The notes: generated by a model from the sequence alone, not told the origin. 64,000 nucleotides of DNA from Verrucomicrobiota bacterium (GCA_019241085.1 JAFAXH010000040.1:43577-107576); one strand, 5' to 3'; shown: positions 1-9,090, numbered from the stretch's first letter. A program made the numbers and translations.

Positions 1-7
1 GCGGCCT

Positions 8-919
8 ATGGCGAAAGTGATCTCCTTCATCAACTACAAGGGCGGTGTCGGGAAAACGACCACCACCTATCACATCGGATGCGCTCTTGCGATGTTCGCT
101 CCTCGAAAGCGCGTTCTGCTCATTGATGCCGACCCTCAGACCAACTTGACATTCCTATGCAGCGATTTTGTCGCTTGGGAAAGCCGATTGAAGACGCACG
201 GTTCGCTAGAAACGCTTTATGCGGCGTATATCGAAAATCGGAAAATCTCGATTCGTGACATCATCTGGCAAAAACCGATGAACCGACCAGAGCTCAGCGG
301 CGTGGACTTAGTGCCTTCGGACATCGAACTGCTCGACATTGATCTTCGCCTCCAATCCAAGACTAGAGCCGCAACGACTATTCAGGAAATTGCGGAGACA
401 CATCTTGAGCAGCGTTCAATCCTCCAGAAAGCAATCGCGGAAGTCGCGAACGACTACGAATACATCCTGATTGATTGCCCGCCGAATCTCTACTTGGCGA
501 CTCAGAACGCTCTCTACGCTAGCGACGGCTTTCTTGTGACCTTGATGCCAGACCATTTCTCAACAGTTGGCGTGAATTTTCTGGATCGAAAAATTCAGCA
601 GCTTCTTCGTGAGAGAAGTCTTGCGGAACAAATAGTGAACCCCACGGCAGGCGACACGAAGACTTTGCCGTTTCATCTTTGCTTTGTGAAAGTGAACGTC
701 ACGGCGGGACGAACCCAACTCGTAGCCCAAGAACAAATGGCACTAGTGCGAAGAATGCCACGCTTCGCCGATAAGTGTTTCAAGGCCATTACCGAGGATT
801 TTAAGGACATCAGGGAGGCGACGACGGAGCAATGCCCCGTTTTCCTCAATGATCCCGGCTCACAGAACGACAACAATTATCGCAGGATGGCCGAAGAGTT
901 CGGGACAAAATTCGCATGA
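8..919 (+). CDS. ParA/Soj-family partitioning ATPase
   Basis: This 303-aa protein is a ParA-type P-loop ATPase of the MinD/ParA class, which binds ATP, dimerises on DNA and positions a cargo (chromosome, plasmid or large complex). The deviant Walker A motif KGGVGKTT is at residues 11-18, the A' motif LIDADPQTN around 38-46, and a Walker B-like LIDCPPN around 152. The length fits the short ParA class, which lacks an N-terminal HTH. The ATG at 8 is the first start in the window, and an earlier start cannot be excluded because only seven bases lie upstream. The stop overlaps the next start by 4 bp (ATGA), so the two are probably translated together. No ParB-like gene or parS array is visible here. 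Confidence 0.9.
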   Translation: MAKVISFINYKGGVGKTTTTYHIGCALAMFAPRKRVLLIDADPQTNLTFLCSDFVAWESRLKTHGSLETLYAAYIENRKISIRDIIWQKPMNRPELSGVDLVPSDIELLDIDLRLQSKTRAATTIQEIAETHLEQRSILQKAIAEVANDYEYILIDCPPNLYLATQNALYASDGFLVTLMPDHFSTVGVNFLDRKIQQLLRERSLAEQIVNPTAGDTKTLPFHLCFVKVNVTAGRTQLVAQEQMALVRRMPRFADKCFKAITEDFKDIREATTEQCPVFLNDPGSQNDNNYRRMAEEFGTKFA

Positions 920-1419
920 AGAAAAAGAACGACTCAAAAAACGATCTTGTCGCGAAGCTGGAACGCTTTGCGGACAGCTTGGGCTTGACTGCTGACGAGG
1001 CATCTCGTGCCGATGCGGTGAGGAAGGTTGATGCTGTCATCGAAGGTTTGAGCAAACTTCGCCAAGCGTTGATTGCCGAAGACCTCATCAACAAAGCCGC
1101 GGCTGTCAGGCCGGCGATTGCCCAAGTGGTTGAATTCCTCGAATCGGCCAAACACGACGAACGATTGACTGCCTTGCTCGTGAGTATCAAAAGCGGTGAG
1201 AAACCGCCGAAGCGGAAACCAATTGAAATACCAGCCGAACTCTCGAACGAGCAGATTCGTGAACTGCTGCAACAAGAATTATCCTCGAGGGAACTTCAGG
1301 CCATCGCGGCGCAACGCGCCATTTCAGTTCACGCAGCGAATCGGAACGAGATCAAGCAAGCTATCCTCGGCAATTTGAATCGCGAGGAGGGCTATCAGCG
1401 ATTGGCCTCATCAACGTAA
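916..1419 (+). CDS. Hypothetical protein coupled to the ParA-like ATPase
   Basis: I do not recognise this 167-aa protein. It is charged and predicted mostly helical, with a Lys-rich start, a Leu/Ala-rich middle (about 40-100) and a C-terminal segment rich in Glu, Gln and Leu that resembles a helix-turn-helix or coiled coil. There is no signal peptide or membrane segment. Its ATG overlaps the stop of the ParA-like gene by 4 bp, so it is likely the partner or adaptor of that ATPase (inference). It lacks an obvious ParB nuclease motif, so calling it ParB is not justified. Confidence 0.75.
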   Translation: MKKKNDSKNDLVAKLERFADSLGLTADEASRADAVRKVDAVIEGLSKLRQALIAEDLINKAAAVRPAIAQVVEFLESAKHDERLTALLVSIKSGEKPPKRKPIEIPAELSNEQIRELLQQELSSRELQAIAAQRAISVHAANRNEIKQAILGNLNREEGYQRLASST

Positions 1420-1515
1420 TTCGGCCGGTTGTTTATCTCGCTGTGATGGCGCTGATTCGCGCTTGTCCCGCCGGTGCCGCCGGATTGCAGACACCGGCAG
1501 GGCTGTTCCCCTCGC

Positions 1516-1812
1516 TCAAGCCGCGAGCGCATAGCGGCGGAAGAAGCCGTTCAGCTCCTCCACTTCGTCAGCGGCGTCGTCCGGCTCGTTGAGCGATTCG
1601 AGTCCTGGCAGTTCGGCCTTGATGAAGCGCGAGAGCACTTTGACCGGCGGCGCGGCGGCCAGCTCGTCGCCGACTTGCTTGCGCGCGACGTGTTTGACGA
1701 GCGCGAGGCGCACGTCGGCTTGTTGAGCACGCCATCTATGAATTGTGCGAAGAGCGTCGGCACCTAGCCGAATGACACGCGGCGCTGAATCTCTGCGGCA
1801 CGGGCGTTGCTC
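1516..1812 (-). pseudogene. Degraded C-terminal gene fragment
   Basis: Two minus-strand frames read like ordinary protein but are broken. About 1714-1812 gives a stretch including VPTLFAQFIDGVLNKP that is interrupted by an in-frame TAG just before it. From about 1720 down to the TGA at 1516 another frame continues with LALVKHVARKQVGDELAAAP and ends in ELNGFFRRYALAA. One internal stop plus one frameshift join them into a plausible C-terminus. I cannot name the family. It could be chance, but both segments have a natural amino-acid mix unlike the surrounding shadow frames. Confidence 0.4.
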
Positions 1813-1927
1813 GGCCAAGAAGGTGCGTGGCTGCCGCTGGCAGTGTGCTCGGTGGAAACATTCCGCCTGGCTGCGCCGCGACCGTCAAAAAATTTAGCAG
1901 CCTGCTCAAAAACCGACAATCTCTCTC

Positions 1928-2095
1928 ATGGCGATTCCCGTGCCGCTCGTGCATTGCGAACATTGTGAACGACGGTTCGTTCTCCAACCGGAATCCGTGG
2001 TGGAGGACGAGGTGCTCGATGCCATTTGGTTGCTCTGTCGCGCCTGCCGCGGCGACGGTAGCGGCGGCGGTGAAAAATTTACCGGCGACTATTGA
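1928..2095 (+). CDS. Small zinc-ribbon protein (55 aa)
   Basis: A short frame starts at ATG 1928 and ends at TGA 2093-2095. It encodes 55 residues with two CxxC knuckles, CEHC at residues 10-13 and CRAC at about 43-46, separated by an acidic helix (VVEDEVLDAIWLL), the layout of a small zinc ribbon. It converges with kynB, whose stop is only 2 bp away. Function is unknown; such mini zinc ribbons may act in protein or nucleic-acid binding. Codon choice matches the surrounding GC-rich genes, supporting it as real. Confidence 0.6.
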   Translation: MAIPVPLVHCEHCERRFVLQPESVVEDEVLDAIWLLCRACRGDGSGGGEKFTGDY

Positions 2096-2096
2096 T

Positions 2097-2744
2097 TTAT
2101 CCTATCTCGCGCAGCACGGCGCGCACGGGCGCGGCGTCGCCGCCGACGATCTTCAGCGGCAGCGCGAGGAGTTCGTAAACGCCCGCCGGCACGGCGCGCA
2201 AGTCGAGCGATTCCAGGATCGCGATGCCAGCGGCGGCGAGAGCGTGATGGTTCGGCAAAGTCTGGCTGTCGATGGCATCGACGCTGGGGACATCGACGCC
2301 GAGCAAGAGCACGCCTTGCGCGCCGAGCCACGCGATGGCTGCGGGCGTGAGCACGGGGATGCGCGCGGGAAAATGCGCGTCATCGAGCCAGGCGTTCGTT
2401 TTCAAAAGCAAACGCGGCGCGCGCGCCAAATCGGCAGCCGCCGGCGCGAGGTCGGACACGTCGAGCGGCGCAGCGGGATTGGCAGACCAGCGTTGGGTTA
2501 AATCCATCACCACGGCTGGTCCGACGAAGGGCGCGAGCGCGAGCGTGTCGATCGTCGCGCCGGCGGGCTGGAAGTGGAAAGGCGCGTCGGCGTGCGTGCC
2601 GTTGTGAACGCCCATCGTCACCGCGCCGACGTTGACCGTCGCACCCGCGGCCTTCTGCCAGTTCAGCCGAAAGGCGAATGCCGTGTCGCCCGGCCACGGC
2701 GCGAGGTCATTGCGCAATGGGCGCGTGATGTCGTGCATTTGCAT
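2097..2744 (-). CDS. kynB: Kynurenine formamidase (arylformamidase)
   Basis: KynB hydrolyses N-formyl-L-kynurenine to kynurenine and formate in tryptophan catabolism. The 215-aa product has the cyclase-family metal-binding motif HxGTHxDxPxH (HNGTHADAPFH, residues 47-57), and its length matches the bacterial KynB family of about 210 aa. The start at ATG 2744 (MQMHDITRP) was chosen because the reading frame upstream is not protein-like; ATG 2738 is an alternative. kynU lies just upstream on the same strand, about 100 bp away, giving two consecutive steps of the pathway. Tryptophan dioxygenase (kynA) is not in the window. Confidence 0.9.
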   Translation of the reverse strand: MQMHDITRPLRNDLAPWPGDTAFAFRLNWQKAAGATVNVGAVTMGVHNGTHADAPFHFQPAGATIDTLALAPFVGPAVVMDLTQRWSANPAAPLDVSDLAPAAADLARAPRLLLKTNAWLDDAHFPARIPVLTPAAIAWLGAQGVLLLGVDVPSVDAIDSQTLPNHHALAAAGIAILESLDLRAVPAGVYELLALPLKIVGGDAAPVRAVLREIG

Positions 2745-2842
2745 CGCGGTCTTTGGTTTCGTCCCGCAATGGCTGACGCGCAACAAGGAGCAGGCTCTTC
2801 GCTCGCGGTCGCGTGACATGCCGTGCGCTGGTGAGAAAAAAT

Positions 2843-4138
2843 TCACGGCACCAATTCGCGCTCCGCCGCCAACCGCAGGTGCGCGCTGTGCTCCCAAATC
2901 TCTCGCAGCCGCGCCACGGCCGCGTGGCATTCGGAAAAGGTGTTGTAAAGCGGCACCGGCGCGAGGCGCAGAATGTCGGGTGGACGAAAGTCGGTGATGA
3001 CGTCCGCCGCGCGCAAGGCTCGGCAGAACTGGCCCGCCGCCGGATGCCGCAGCGCGACGTGGCCGCCGCGGCGCCGTGCCTCGCGCGGATTGGCAAAACG
3101 AAAACCGGCATCGTCTGGCAGCAACGTTTCGACGCACTCCATCAAATAGCTCGTTAACGCGAGCGACTTTTCCCGGATCGCTGCGATGCCGGCCTCAGCG
3201 ATGATCGCCAGCGCGCCTTCCAGCGCCGCCATGCCGAGCACCGGCGGCGTGCCGATTTGCAACGCGCCCGCGCCCCGCGCCGGCGTCTGCTCGCGCACCA
3301 TGTCGAACTGCCGTTCCTTGTGCGAACCCCACCAGCCGGCGAGGCCGGGCGCGCGGTCGAAGTGTCGCCGGTGCAGGAACAATCCGCCGACCGCGCCGGG
3401 GCCGGCGTTGAGATATTTGTAGTGACACCAAAAGGCGAAATCGACGCCGTCCGCCGTCAGCGAATGCGGCACGATGCCGATGGAATGCGACAGGTCGAAG
3501 CCGAGGATCACGCCCGCCCGTTGCGCCGCGGTGGCGAGCCGGCGCGCGTCGAGCAACTGGCCAGTCGTATAAACGACCGCGGGCAGCACGGCGAGTTGCA
3601 AGCGCGGATCGTCGAAGGCGCGCTCGACGGCGGCTTCGTCGATCCAGTCATTTGCATCCCCGGCGGGCAGCAGCGTGAGCAGTTCATCCACCGAGCGCGC
3701 GTCGTGGTGCCGCAGCGCGAGGTGGCTGCGGATGGCGTAGAGGTCGCTGGGAAATTCGCCGGCGAAGGCGAGGATTTTATTTTGTAAACCGTCTGGACGG
3801 TAAAGCGTGGCGAGCAGTTGGTGCAGATTGACCGTCGTGGAATTCGCCACGGCGACCTCGTCCGCTTCCGCGCCGACCAGCGGGGCAAGCCGGCCGGCGA
3901 GGCGCTCGGCGAGATCGAACCAGCCGGCGCCGAGCCAGCCGCCGATGGCGCGCGTTTTCCAATCCTCCAGCGCGCGTATCACCGCCGCCTCGGCTGGCCG
4001 CGAGAGCAGCCCGAGCGAGTTGCCGTCGAGATAGATCGCGCCGTTGGCCGGTTGAAAAAACTGCGCGCGAAAAGCGGCCAGCGGATCGCTCGTGTCGAGC
4101 GCGTGCGCGTGCGCGGAGGAGGGATCAAAGGCAGCCAT
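2843..4138 (-). CDS. kynU: Kynureninase
   Basis: KynU is a PLP-dependent hydrolase that cleaves kynurenine to anthranilate and alanine. The 431-aa length is typical. The PLP lysine sits in HYKYLNAGPG at about residue 241, and GFDLSHSIG around 213-221 supplies the cofactor-binding Asp region. A GTG at 4162 would add eight residues; I prefer ATG 4138 (MAAFDPSS). The gene is followed by kynB on the same strand, probably as one operon for anthranilate production or tryptophan use. Confidence 0.92.
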   Translation of the reverse strand: MAAFDPSSAHAHALDTSDPLAAFRAQFFQPANGAIYLDGNSLGLLSRPAEAAVIRALEDWKTRAIGGWLGAGWFDLAERLAGRLAPLVGAEADEVAVANSTTVNLHQLLATLYRPDGLQNKILAFAGEFPSDLYAIRSHLALRHHDARSVDELLTLLPAGDANDWIDEAAVERAFDDPRLQLAVLPAVVYTTGQLLDARRLATAAQRAGVILGFDLSHSIGIVPHSLTADGVDFAFWCHYKYLNAGPGAVGGLFLHRRHFDRAPGLAGWWGSHKERQFDMVREQTPARGAGALQIGTPPVLGMAALEGALAIIAEAGIAAIREKSLALTSYLMECVETLLPDDAGFRFANPREARRRGGHVALRHPAAGQFCRALRAADVITDFRPPDILRLAPVPLYNTFSECHAAVARLREIWEHSAHLRLAAERELVP

Positions 4139-4177
4139 GCGTGTTGACGATGGCGCCGCCACGCGGTCTCGCGCAAC

Positions 4178-5089
4178 TCACGATTCCGCGATGTCGGCGG
4201 CGATGACCGCGGGCACGCGCGAGGTGGCGTTGGCGGGCGATCCTGCCGCGGTCGCGGCGCTGGCCGGCAAATGATGATCCAGCCGCGTGAGCACGTCCGC
4301 CGTGAGGCGGTCGATCTTTTCGTGCAAGTGCGCGACTTCCAATTCGGCGCGCAGATTCACCTCGTATTCGATGTCTGCCCGCACGCGGTCCTTGGCGGCC
4401 TGGCGGTTCTGGCTGAGCAGCACGAAGACGCTCAGGAAGATGGCTTCGAGCGAGACGCACATGGTCAGAAAATTGAACGGATACGGATCGAAGCGCAGGT
4501 TTTCGGGCGCTTTGACGTTAATCAAAATCCAGGCGGCGAAGAGCACGATGTGAATGACGAGAAACGAGATCGAGCCGCTGAACTCCGCGATCCAGTCGGC
4601 GGTTTTTTGCACGATGGTGCGCTTGTCCACGGTCTCTTCGTTGACGTTGCGCGTGGCGGTGTGACGCAGCAGCTCGCTGGTCTTGCGCAGGCGTTTGCCG
4701 AGCGCGGTGAGCAGGTCGATGGCGGCGGCCGGGTGCTTGCGCAAAAAGAGATCGAGATCGCTGCGATCCATCAGCAGCGCCTCCATGTCTTCGGTGACGA
4801 GCACCGTGGCCGAGCGGCTGCCGCTGTCGAGGAAGGACAACTCACCGAAGAAATCGCCCACCGTCGCGGTCTCCAGCACGATCTTCTCGCCGGTGTCGTT
4901 TTTGAACGACAACTCCGCCGCGCCCGAGCGCACGACGTAGATCGCGTCGCCCGGCTCGCCGTAGTTGAAAACGACGTGGCCGGCGGGGAATTTCACCACG
5001 TCGAGGTGCGCGGCGAGGGCGATGCGTTCCTCGTCGTCGAGCAGGTGAAAGAGCGGGACTTCAGCGAGCAGGCTGGCTTCGGCGGACAT
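4178..5089 (-). CDS. Cyclic-nucleotide-binding / DUF1003 membrane protein
   Basis: This 303-aa protein has an N-terminal cNMP-binding beta-barrel (about residues 10-130, with the GDFFGELSFLD phosphate-binding cassette) followed by a DUF1003 membrane region with two helices (about 173-191 and 206-226). A charged helical segment (EYEVNLRAELEVAHLHEKIDRL) and a low-complexity tail end it. The family is thought to couple ligand sensing to a small membrane domain of unknown activity. It stands alone, with a hexamer-armed inverted repeat immediately upstream (5151-5253). Confidence 0.85.
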   Translation of the reverse strand: MSAEASLLAEVPLFHLLDDEERIALAAHLDVVKFPAGHVVFNYGEPGDAIYVVRSGAAELSFKNDTGEKIVLETATVGDFFGELSFLDSGSRSATVLVTEDMEALLMDRSDLDLFLRKHPAAAIDLLTALGKRLRKTSELLRHTATRNVNEETVDKRTIVQKTADWIAEFSGSISFLVIHIVLFAAWILINVKAPENLRFDPYPFNFLTMCVSLEAIFLSVFVLLSQNRQAAKDRVRADIEYEVNLRAELEVAHLHEKIDRLTADVLTRLDHHLPASAATAAGSPANATSRVPAVIAADIAES

Positions 5090-5150
5090 AGTGGTTTTGT
5101 GCGGTGGTTGAATGAACGAATCGGAACGCGCGGGTTCTTCTCTCTCCGAC

Positions 5151-5253
5151 GGCTTAATCCTAATCTTAATCTTAGTCCTCTGCGCTCGTGGCGCGTCGCT
5201 CCAGATGCCTCCGGCGGCAGAGACTAGGATTAAGATTACGATTAGGATTAAGC
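5151..5253. repeat. Hexamer-armed inverted repeat, copy 1
   Basis: Both arms consist of 6-nt units of the form NTAATC (read outward-in) or NGATTA on the other strand. The left arm has four units and the right arm five, so the arms match in register but not in number. The core carries the near-palindrome TGCCTCCGGCGGCA and a GCGCTCGTGGCG segment, shared in inverted orientation with the copies at 9091 and 20311. It lies between the start of the cNMP gene and the stop of the DUF4350 gene, both on the minus strand. Confidence 0.9.
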
Positions 5254-5322
5254 CTAAGTGCTTACCTTGGTATCAATAACCGACCGCGAGTGCGAGCGGA
5301 TTATTCTTTCACGCGCACTCCT

Positions 5323-6780
5323 TCAAGAACCGCGTTCCGTTTGGCGCAGCGCCGTTTGCAACGCGCGGTAGCCGGCGGCGGGCGCGTGGCGTGCGCGGGG
5401 TGGCTGGGCGCGTTCGGCGTCGAGCACGGCGCGCAGGCGCGCGAGTTTTTCCGGACTGACCATTGGGCGGCGCTGGCCGGATGTTGTCCCCGGGCGCGCG
5501 GCGACGCTGGTTTCCCAGCGTGCGACGCAGACTTCGAGCAACGCGCCCGGCGGCACGCTGCGCCGCAGCAGGCTCGAAAATCCGGCCGCCGCGCCTCGCC
5601 CCGCGACGCCCGCGGCCGAGGCTTCATCCGCGGAGTCCGCCAGCTCGTCACGTCGCGGCGTCAGCGTGGTGACATTCCGCCAGAAAAAGAGCGCCGCCAG
5701 CAGTGCCAGCGCCGCCAGCGCGCCGCCGAGGCGATAACGGCGGGCGAGCGTCATGAGGCCCGGATTTTCGTGCAAGCCGAGGTGCGATTCGTCAAAGATC
5801 AAGCGGTCCGTGCCGGCGCCCGCCAGCCAGGCGAGCAGCGCCGGATGCCGCTCGTCGCGCAAGGCTTCGTTGCTGACGAAATACGAGTCGCTGACGAGCA
5901 CGATGGAGCCACCGTTCTCCGGGTAAGTTCGCACGACAGCGACGGGTCGATCATCGCGGACGAGGACGGCGCGCCACGCATTTTTTTCCCGCGCATCGGA
6001 CAACGAAAAATCCGCCGCCGAATGCCACGAGATCGCCGGCCCGCGGTTCGCCGACGGCGACAGCAAGCTGGCCGGCGCATCCTGAGCTGGCACGGCGGGA
6101 AAGGCGCGCTGACGCTGGCGCGCGGCATCCGAGCTGGCTTCGGCGCGGGTGCGAACGCGGCGGAAATCGAGCGCCCATTGTTTGCTGGCGTCCACGGCGT
6201 CGGCATCCTCGTCGGCGGCTGCGGCGGGCGAGGGAGAGCCGTCTTTTTTCGGCGACGGCGAAGGCGAGGGAGAGGGGGATTTTCCGAAAGAAAAACCTCG
6301 CAGCTCCGTGGTCGGCGTGCGGTCGCTGGGTTGGAAAGTGAGCACGATGCGCGCGCCGCGTTTGGCGGCGGCTTCAAGCTCGGCGGATTCCGTTTTGTTA
6401 AAGCTGCCAGGCCAGGCGGCCGGGTCGAGGCCGAGCAGGAAAAGCGTGTCGCCGGCGCCGATGGCTTTTTGGGTTGATCCACCGCCGCCGCCGAGCGCCA
6501 GCGCGGGCGGAAGGAGCAGGCGGCTGAGCGCGCGGAAGCTGCGCGTGACTTTGCGCGGATGGTCGGCGGAGGGCAGCGAGTCGAGCGCGGCAAAAAACGC
6601 CTTGGCGCCGAGCGCGTCACTGCGCAGCGTGGAGTAGGGCGGATACACGTCGCCGGCTTCAAAACGCAACGCGAACAACCGCAGCAGCCCGAGCAGGAAA
6701 AGCGTCACGAGCACGCCGAGCGCGAGCCGGCCCGGCCAGCGGCGGCGTGGGGAAATTTGGGCAAGGTCTGCGCTGCTCAT
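5323..6780 (-). CDS. DUF4350 domain-containing membrane protein
   Basis: This 485-aa protein has an N-terminal membrane helix (about residues 18-38), a DUF4350-like extracytoplasmic domain (motifs YPPYSTLRSDALGAKAFF and GGSIVLVSDSYFVSNEAL), a second helix (about 385-405) and a cytoplasmic tail. A low-complexity Ser/Pro insert lies near residue 230. DUF4350 proteins typically sit with DUF4129 and MoxR/DUF58 genes; here the DUF4129-like gene directly precedes and overlaps it by 4 bp, so they are co-translated. Biochemical function is not established. Confidence 0.75.
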   Translation of the reverse strand: MSSADLAQISPRRRWPGRLALGVLVTLFLLGLLRLFALRFEAGDVYPPYSTLRSDALGAKAFFAALDSLPSADHPRKVTRSFRALSRLLLPPALALGGGGGSTQKAIGAGDTLFLLGLDPAAWPGSFNKTESAELEAAAKRGARIVLTFQPSDRTPTTELRGFSFGKSPSPSPSPSPKKDGSPSPAAAADEDADAVDASKQWALDFRRVRTRAEASSDAARQRQRAFPAVPAQDAPASLLSPSANRGPAISWHSAADFSLSDAREKNAWRAVLVRDDRPVAVVRTYPENGGSIVLVSDSYFVSNEALRDERHPALLAWLAGAGTDRLIFDESHLGLHENPGLMTLARRYRLGGALAALALLAALFFWRNVTTLTPRRDELADSADEASAAGVAGRGAAAGFSSLLRRSVPPGALLEVCVARWETSVAARPGTTSGQRRPMVSPEKLARLRAVLDAERAQPPRARHAPAAGYRALQTALRQTERGS

Positions 6781-8657
6781 GCGGGAGGGAGACCTGCCGC
6801 CGCGCTCGCCAGCGTCGCCGGTGGCGGCGGAGCGGTGTCGGCGATGGTCTGGCGGTCAGCGAGCAGGGCGGCGACGGCTGCTTCATCGGCGGGATGCCGG
6901 CCATACCACGCGCGCTCGAAGCCACGCACGGCGCGCGCAAATGCCGTGGGCAACGCGGGGTCGCGGTCGCGCGCGCGGCGACGCACTTCGTGGAGATAAT
7001 CGCCGTTGCTCTTGAGCCGGGAAATGCCGACGAGTCCGCGGCCGGCGAGCAGCGCAAGCGTGGAAAGGTAGAACGCGCGCAACGCCAGCCGCGCCTCGCC
7101 TTTGGCCAGAAGTTCGCGCGCCAGGCGCAGCCAGTCATCCTCGGGCAAGCTGCTGGCGAGCAGACCTTCATCGGCGAGCAAGGTCTCGATGGCCGGCGTG
7201 CCGGATGCCGCGCCGTCCGTGCCGTCTTGGGCCGCACGCCCGGCGCGGGCGCGTTGACGGGCGAGCAGCGTTTTTGCGATTAAAAAAAGAGTTAGCAGGA
7301 GCAGGAGACCGCCGGCGAGCAAGGCGAGCGGCTTCAAGGCGAGCAGGGAAAAGCCGATGGACGGCGGGTCGGAATCGGAGTTCTCGCTTCTTGCAAATAG
7401 CTTGCGTAACCAGCGGGCGAGGCGGCCGAGGGAATCGTTGAGCCAGCGCAGGAAGCGGCGCAGGTAGGACGTTTCCGACGCGGCGTTGTCGGGCTGGGAG
7501 ACGCGTTCGCGCGGGAGTTTCCAGGCAAATTCGCGGCGGTTGAGCACGTCTTCGATGGAACGATCCAAATCAGCGGGCGGCACGCCGGGGCTGGCTGTGG
7601 CGCGCGTCGGCGATGGCGAAGCGGAGGACGCTGCGAAGACGCCTGGTGGATGGGTTAACAAAAACAGCCCGCTGCAAAACAAGATGACGCCCGCCGCCAG
7701 AGTTGTCGTCGCTGCCGGAGTGGCGGAGGGAAGGCGCGCCTTATCTGCCGCCGTGGTCGCGCCGCCGACGGGCACGACGGGCAGCGCTTCGAGCGCGGCT
7801 TGCAAATCCTCGCCGGTGCGGCGCGCGTCGGCGTGGAAGCAGCGCAGGACGCAGAACGTTTTCCACAACGGATCGACGAGCAGATAGACGAGCGCGAACG
7901 TGACGGCGAAGAAGGTGGAATTTAACAGACTAAAGCCGGCGCGGGTGAAGACATTGTCGGCGCCGGAGAACATTTTCAACAGTTGCGGCAGGAGCAGGCA
8001 GGCGATGAAAACGTTGAGCCAGACGAAGAGGGTGAGAAACATGAGCACGCCGAGCGCGGCGTGATTTTGCGCCGGCCAGAGCAGCGCGCCGCGCGTGGCG
8101 CGTTCGGCGGCGCGGCCGGGCGAGCCGTGGGCGGCATCGGCGAGGGCGTTGACGTGGCCGTAGAAGGCCAGCGCCCAGCCGAGCGGCGCGCCGAAGAGCA
8201 CGAGGGAAAACGGGATCACGAAGAGCTTGCTCGGCTGCCAGACGGCTTGCACGAGCGCGAGCCGGGCGACGCGACGCGGCGTCCAGGGCGCGGGCCGGAC
8301 GCTTTGCGGTCCGAGTTGCGCGCGCAAGCGGGCGGCGAAAATGCCCTGGCCGGTCAGCATGCAAAGGAAGAGCGCGGACAACCACGCCGCGGCGAGTCCG
8401 GGCGCTTCCGCCGCAGCCGGATCGCGGCTGAGATCAGCGCAGACGAACAGGAGTCCGAGCACGAACGGCAGACTGCCGAGGTAATAACACGCGAGCGTGG
8501 CGGCCGGCGCGCGGCGCAAGAGGTGGACGGCGTCTTCCAGCAAATCAAGCGGTCCCGGCGCGAGACTGGCCGTGGCGGCAGCGGAAGGGCGGCGCGGCTT
8601 TTTCACGACGCCGGCGGTGACGGTGTCGTCATTAGGAGGAACGGGGACGGCAAGCAC
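6777..8657 (-). CDS. Large membrane protein with C-terminal DUF4129-like domain
   Basis: The 626-aa product has several membrane helices in the N-terminal half (about residues 50-290), another near 325 and one near 475. The C-terminal region (about 520-600, LRAFYLSTLALLAGRGLVG followed by RAVRGFERAWYGRHP) matches the DUF4129 pattern. A GTG at 8657 is the only sensible start. The stop overlaps the DUF4350 gene start by 4 bp, and the B-box gene ends 25 bp upstream, so these three probably form one transcript. Role unknown; related clusters are proposed to handle envelope stress or protease/chaperone regulation. Confidence 0.75.
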   Translation of the reverse strand: MLAVPVPPNDDTVTAGVVKKPRRPSAAATASLAPGPLDLLEDAVHLLRRAPAATLACYYLGSLPFVLGLLFVCADLSRDPAAAEAPGLAAAWLSALFLCMLTGQGIFAARLRAQLGPQSVRPAPWTPRRVARLALVQAVWQPSKLFVIPFSLVLFGAPLGWALAFYGHVNALADAAHGSPGRAAERATRGALLWPAQNHAALGVLMFLTLFVWLNVFIACLLLPQLLKMFSGADNVFTRAGFSLLNSTFFAVTFALVYLLVDPLWKTFCVLRCFHADARRTGEDLQAALEALPVVPVGGATTAADKARLPSATPAATTTLAAGVILFCSGLFLLTHPPGVFAASSASPSPTRATASPGVPPADLDRSIEDVLNRREFAWKLPRERVSQPDNAASETSYLRRFLRWLNDSLGRLARWLRKLFARSENSDSDPPSIGFSLLALKPLALLAGGLLLLLTLFLIAKTLLARQRARAGRAAQDGTDGAASGTPAIETLLADEGLLASSLPEDDWLRLARELLAKGEARLALRAFYLSTLALLAGRGLVGISRLKSNGDYLHEVRRRARDRDPALPTAFARAVRGFERAWYGRHPADEAAVAALLADRQTIADTAPPPPATLASAAAGLPPA

Positions 8658-8682
8658 GGGAAAAATTTTTTTCCTTCCTCAA

Positions 8683-9051
8683 TCAACGCGTCCAAAGCGT
8701 GCCTTCGTGAAAGCTCGCGGGCAGGCTGGCGAGCGCGCGGGCGAAGAGGAGAAATGCCCACCAGAGCCACGCCACGCTGATGGCCAGCGCGAGTGCGCGT
8801 CGGCCAGCAACGAGCAGTCGCGCGCGCCATTTTGCGGCGACTGATGCCAACGCCGAATCGGCCGCGTGCGCGGTGGCCATCATCAGCGCGCGCAAGCAGC
8901 CGGCGCAGAGAAAGCGGCCTTCGTGCTCGGTCACGCATTCGCGGCAGAAAAACCGGCTGCACGCCGGACAGCGCGCGACGGCTTCGCGCACGGGGTGAAA
9001 CGCGCAACGCTGGCGGGAGAGTGTGGCATCGGCAGCAGCAGCGGCGGACAT
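8683..9051 (-). CDS. B-box zinc-finger membrane protein
   Basis: A 122-aa protein begins with a B-box-like zinc module (C..H..C..C..C..C..H..C: CAFHPVREAVARCPAC, FFCRECV, FLCAGC, residues about 16-52), followed by one hydrophobic helix (about 85-108) and a short tail. Bacterial B-box domains are mostly linked to membrane proteins and rhomboids, probably as protein-interaction or metal-binding modules. It heads a three-gene minus-strand unit with the DUF4129-like and DUF4350 genes. Confidence 0.75.
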   Translation of the reverse strand: MSAAAAADATLSRQRCAFHPVREAVARCPACSRFFCRECVTEHEGRFLCAGCLRALMMATAHAADSALASVAAKWRARLLVAGRRALALAISVAWLWWAFLLFARALASLPASFHEGTLWTR

Positions 9052-9090
9052 GGAGTTTGGCTGAGTGTGTTTTTTTCTCCCTAAACTAAA

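Noticed and set aside
5151..5253. Telomere-like or eukaryotic simple repeat
   Set aside because: The GGATTA-type units resemble telomeric words, but they form paired arms with a conserved core inside a bacterial gene cluster.
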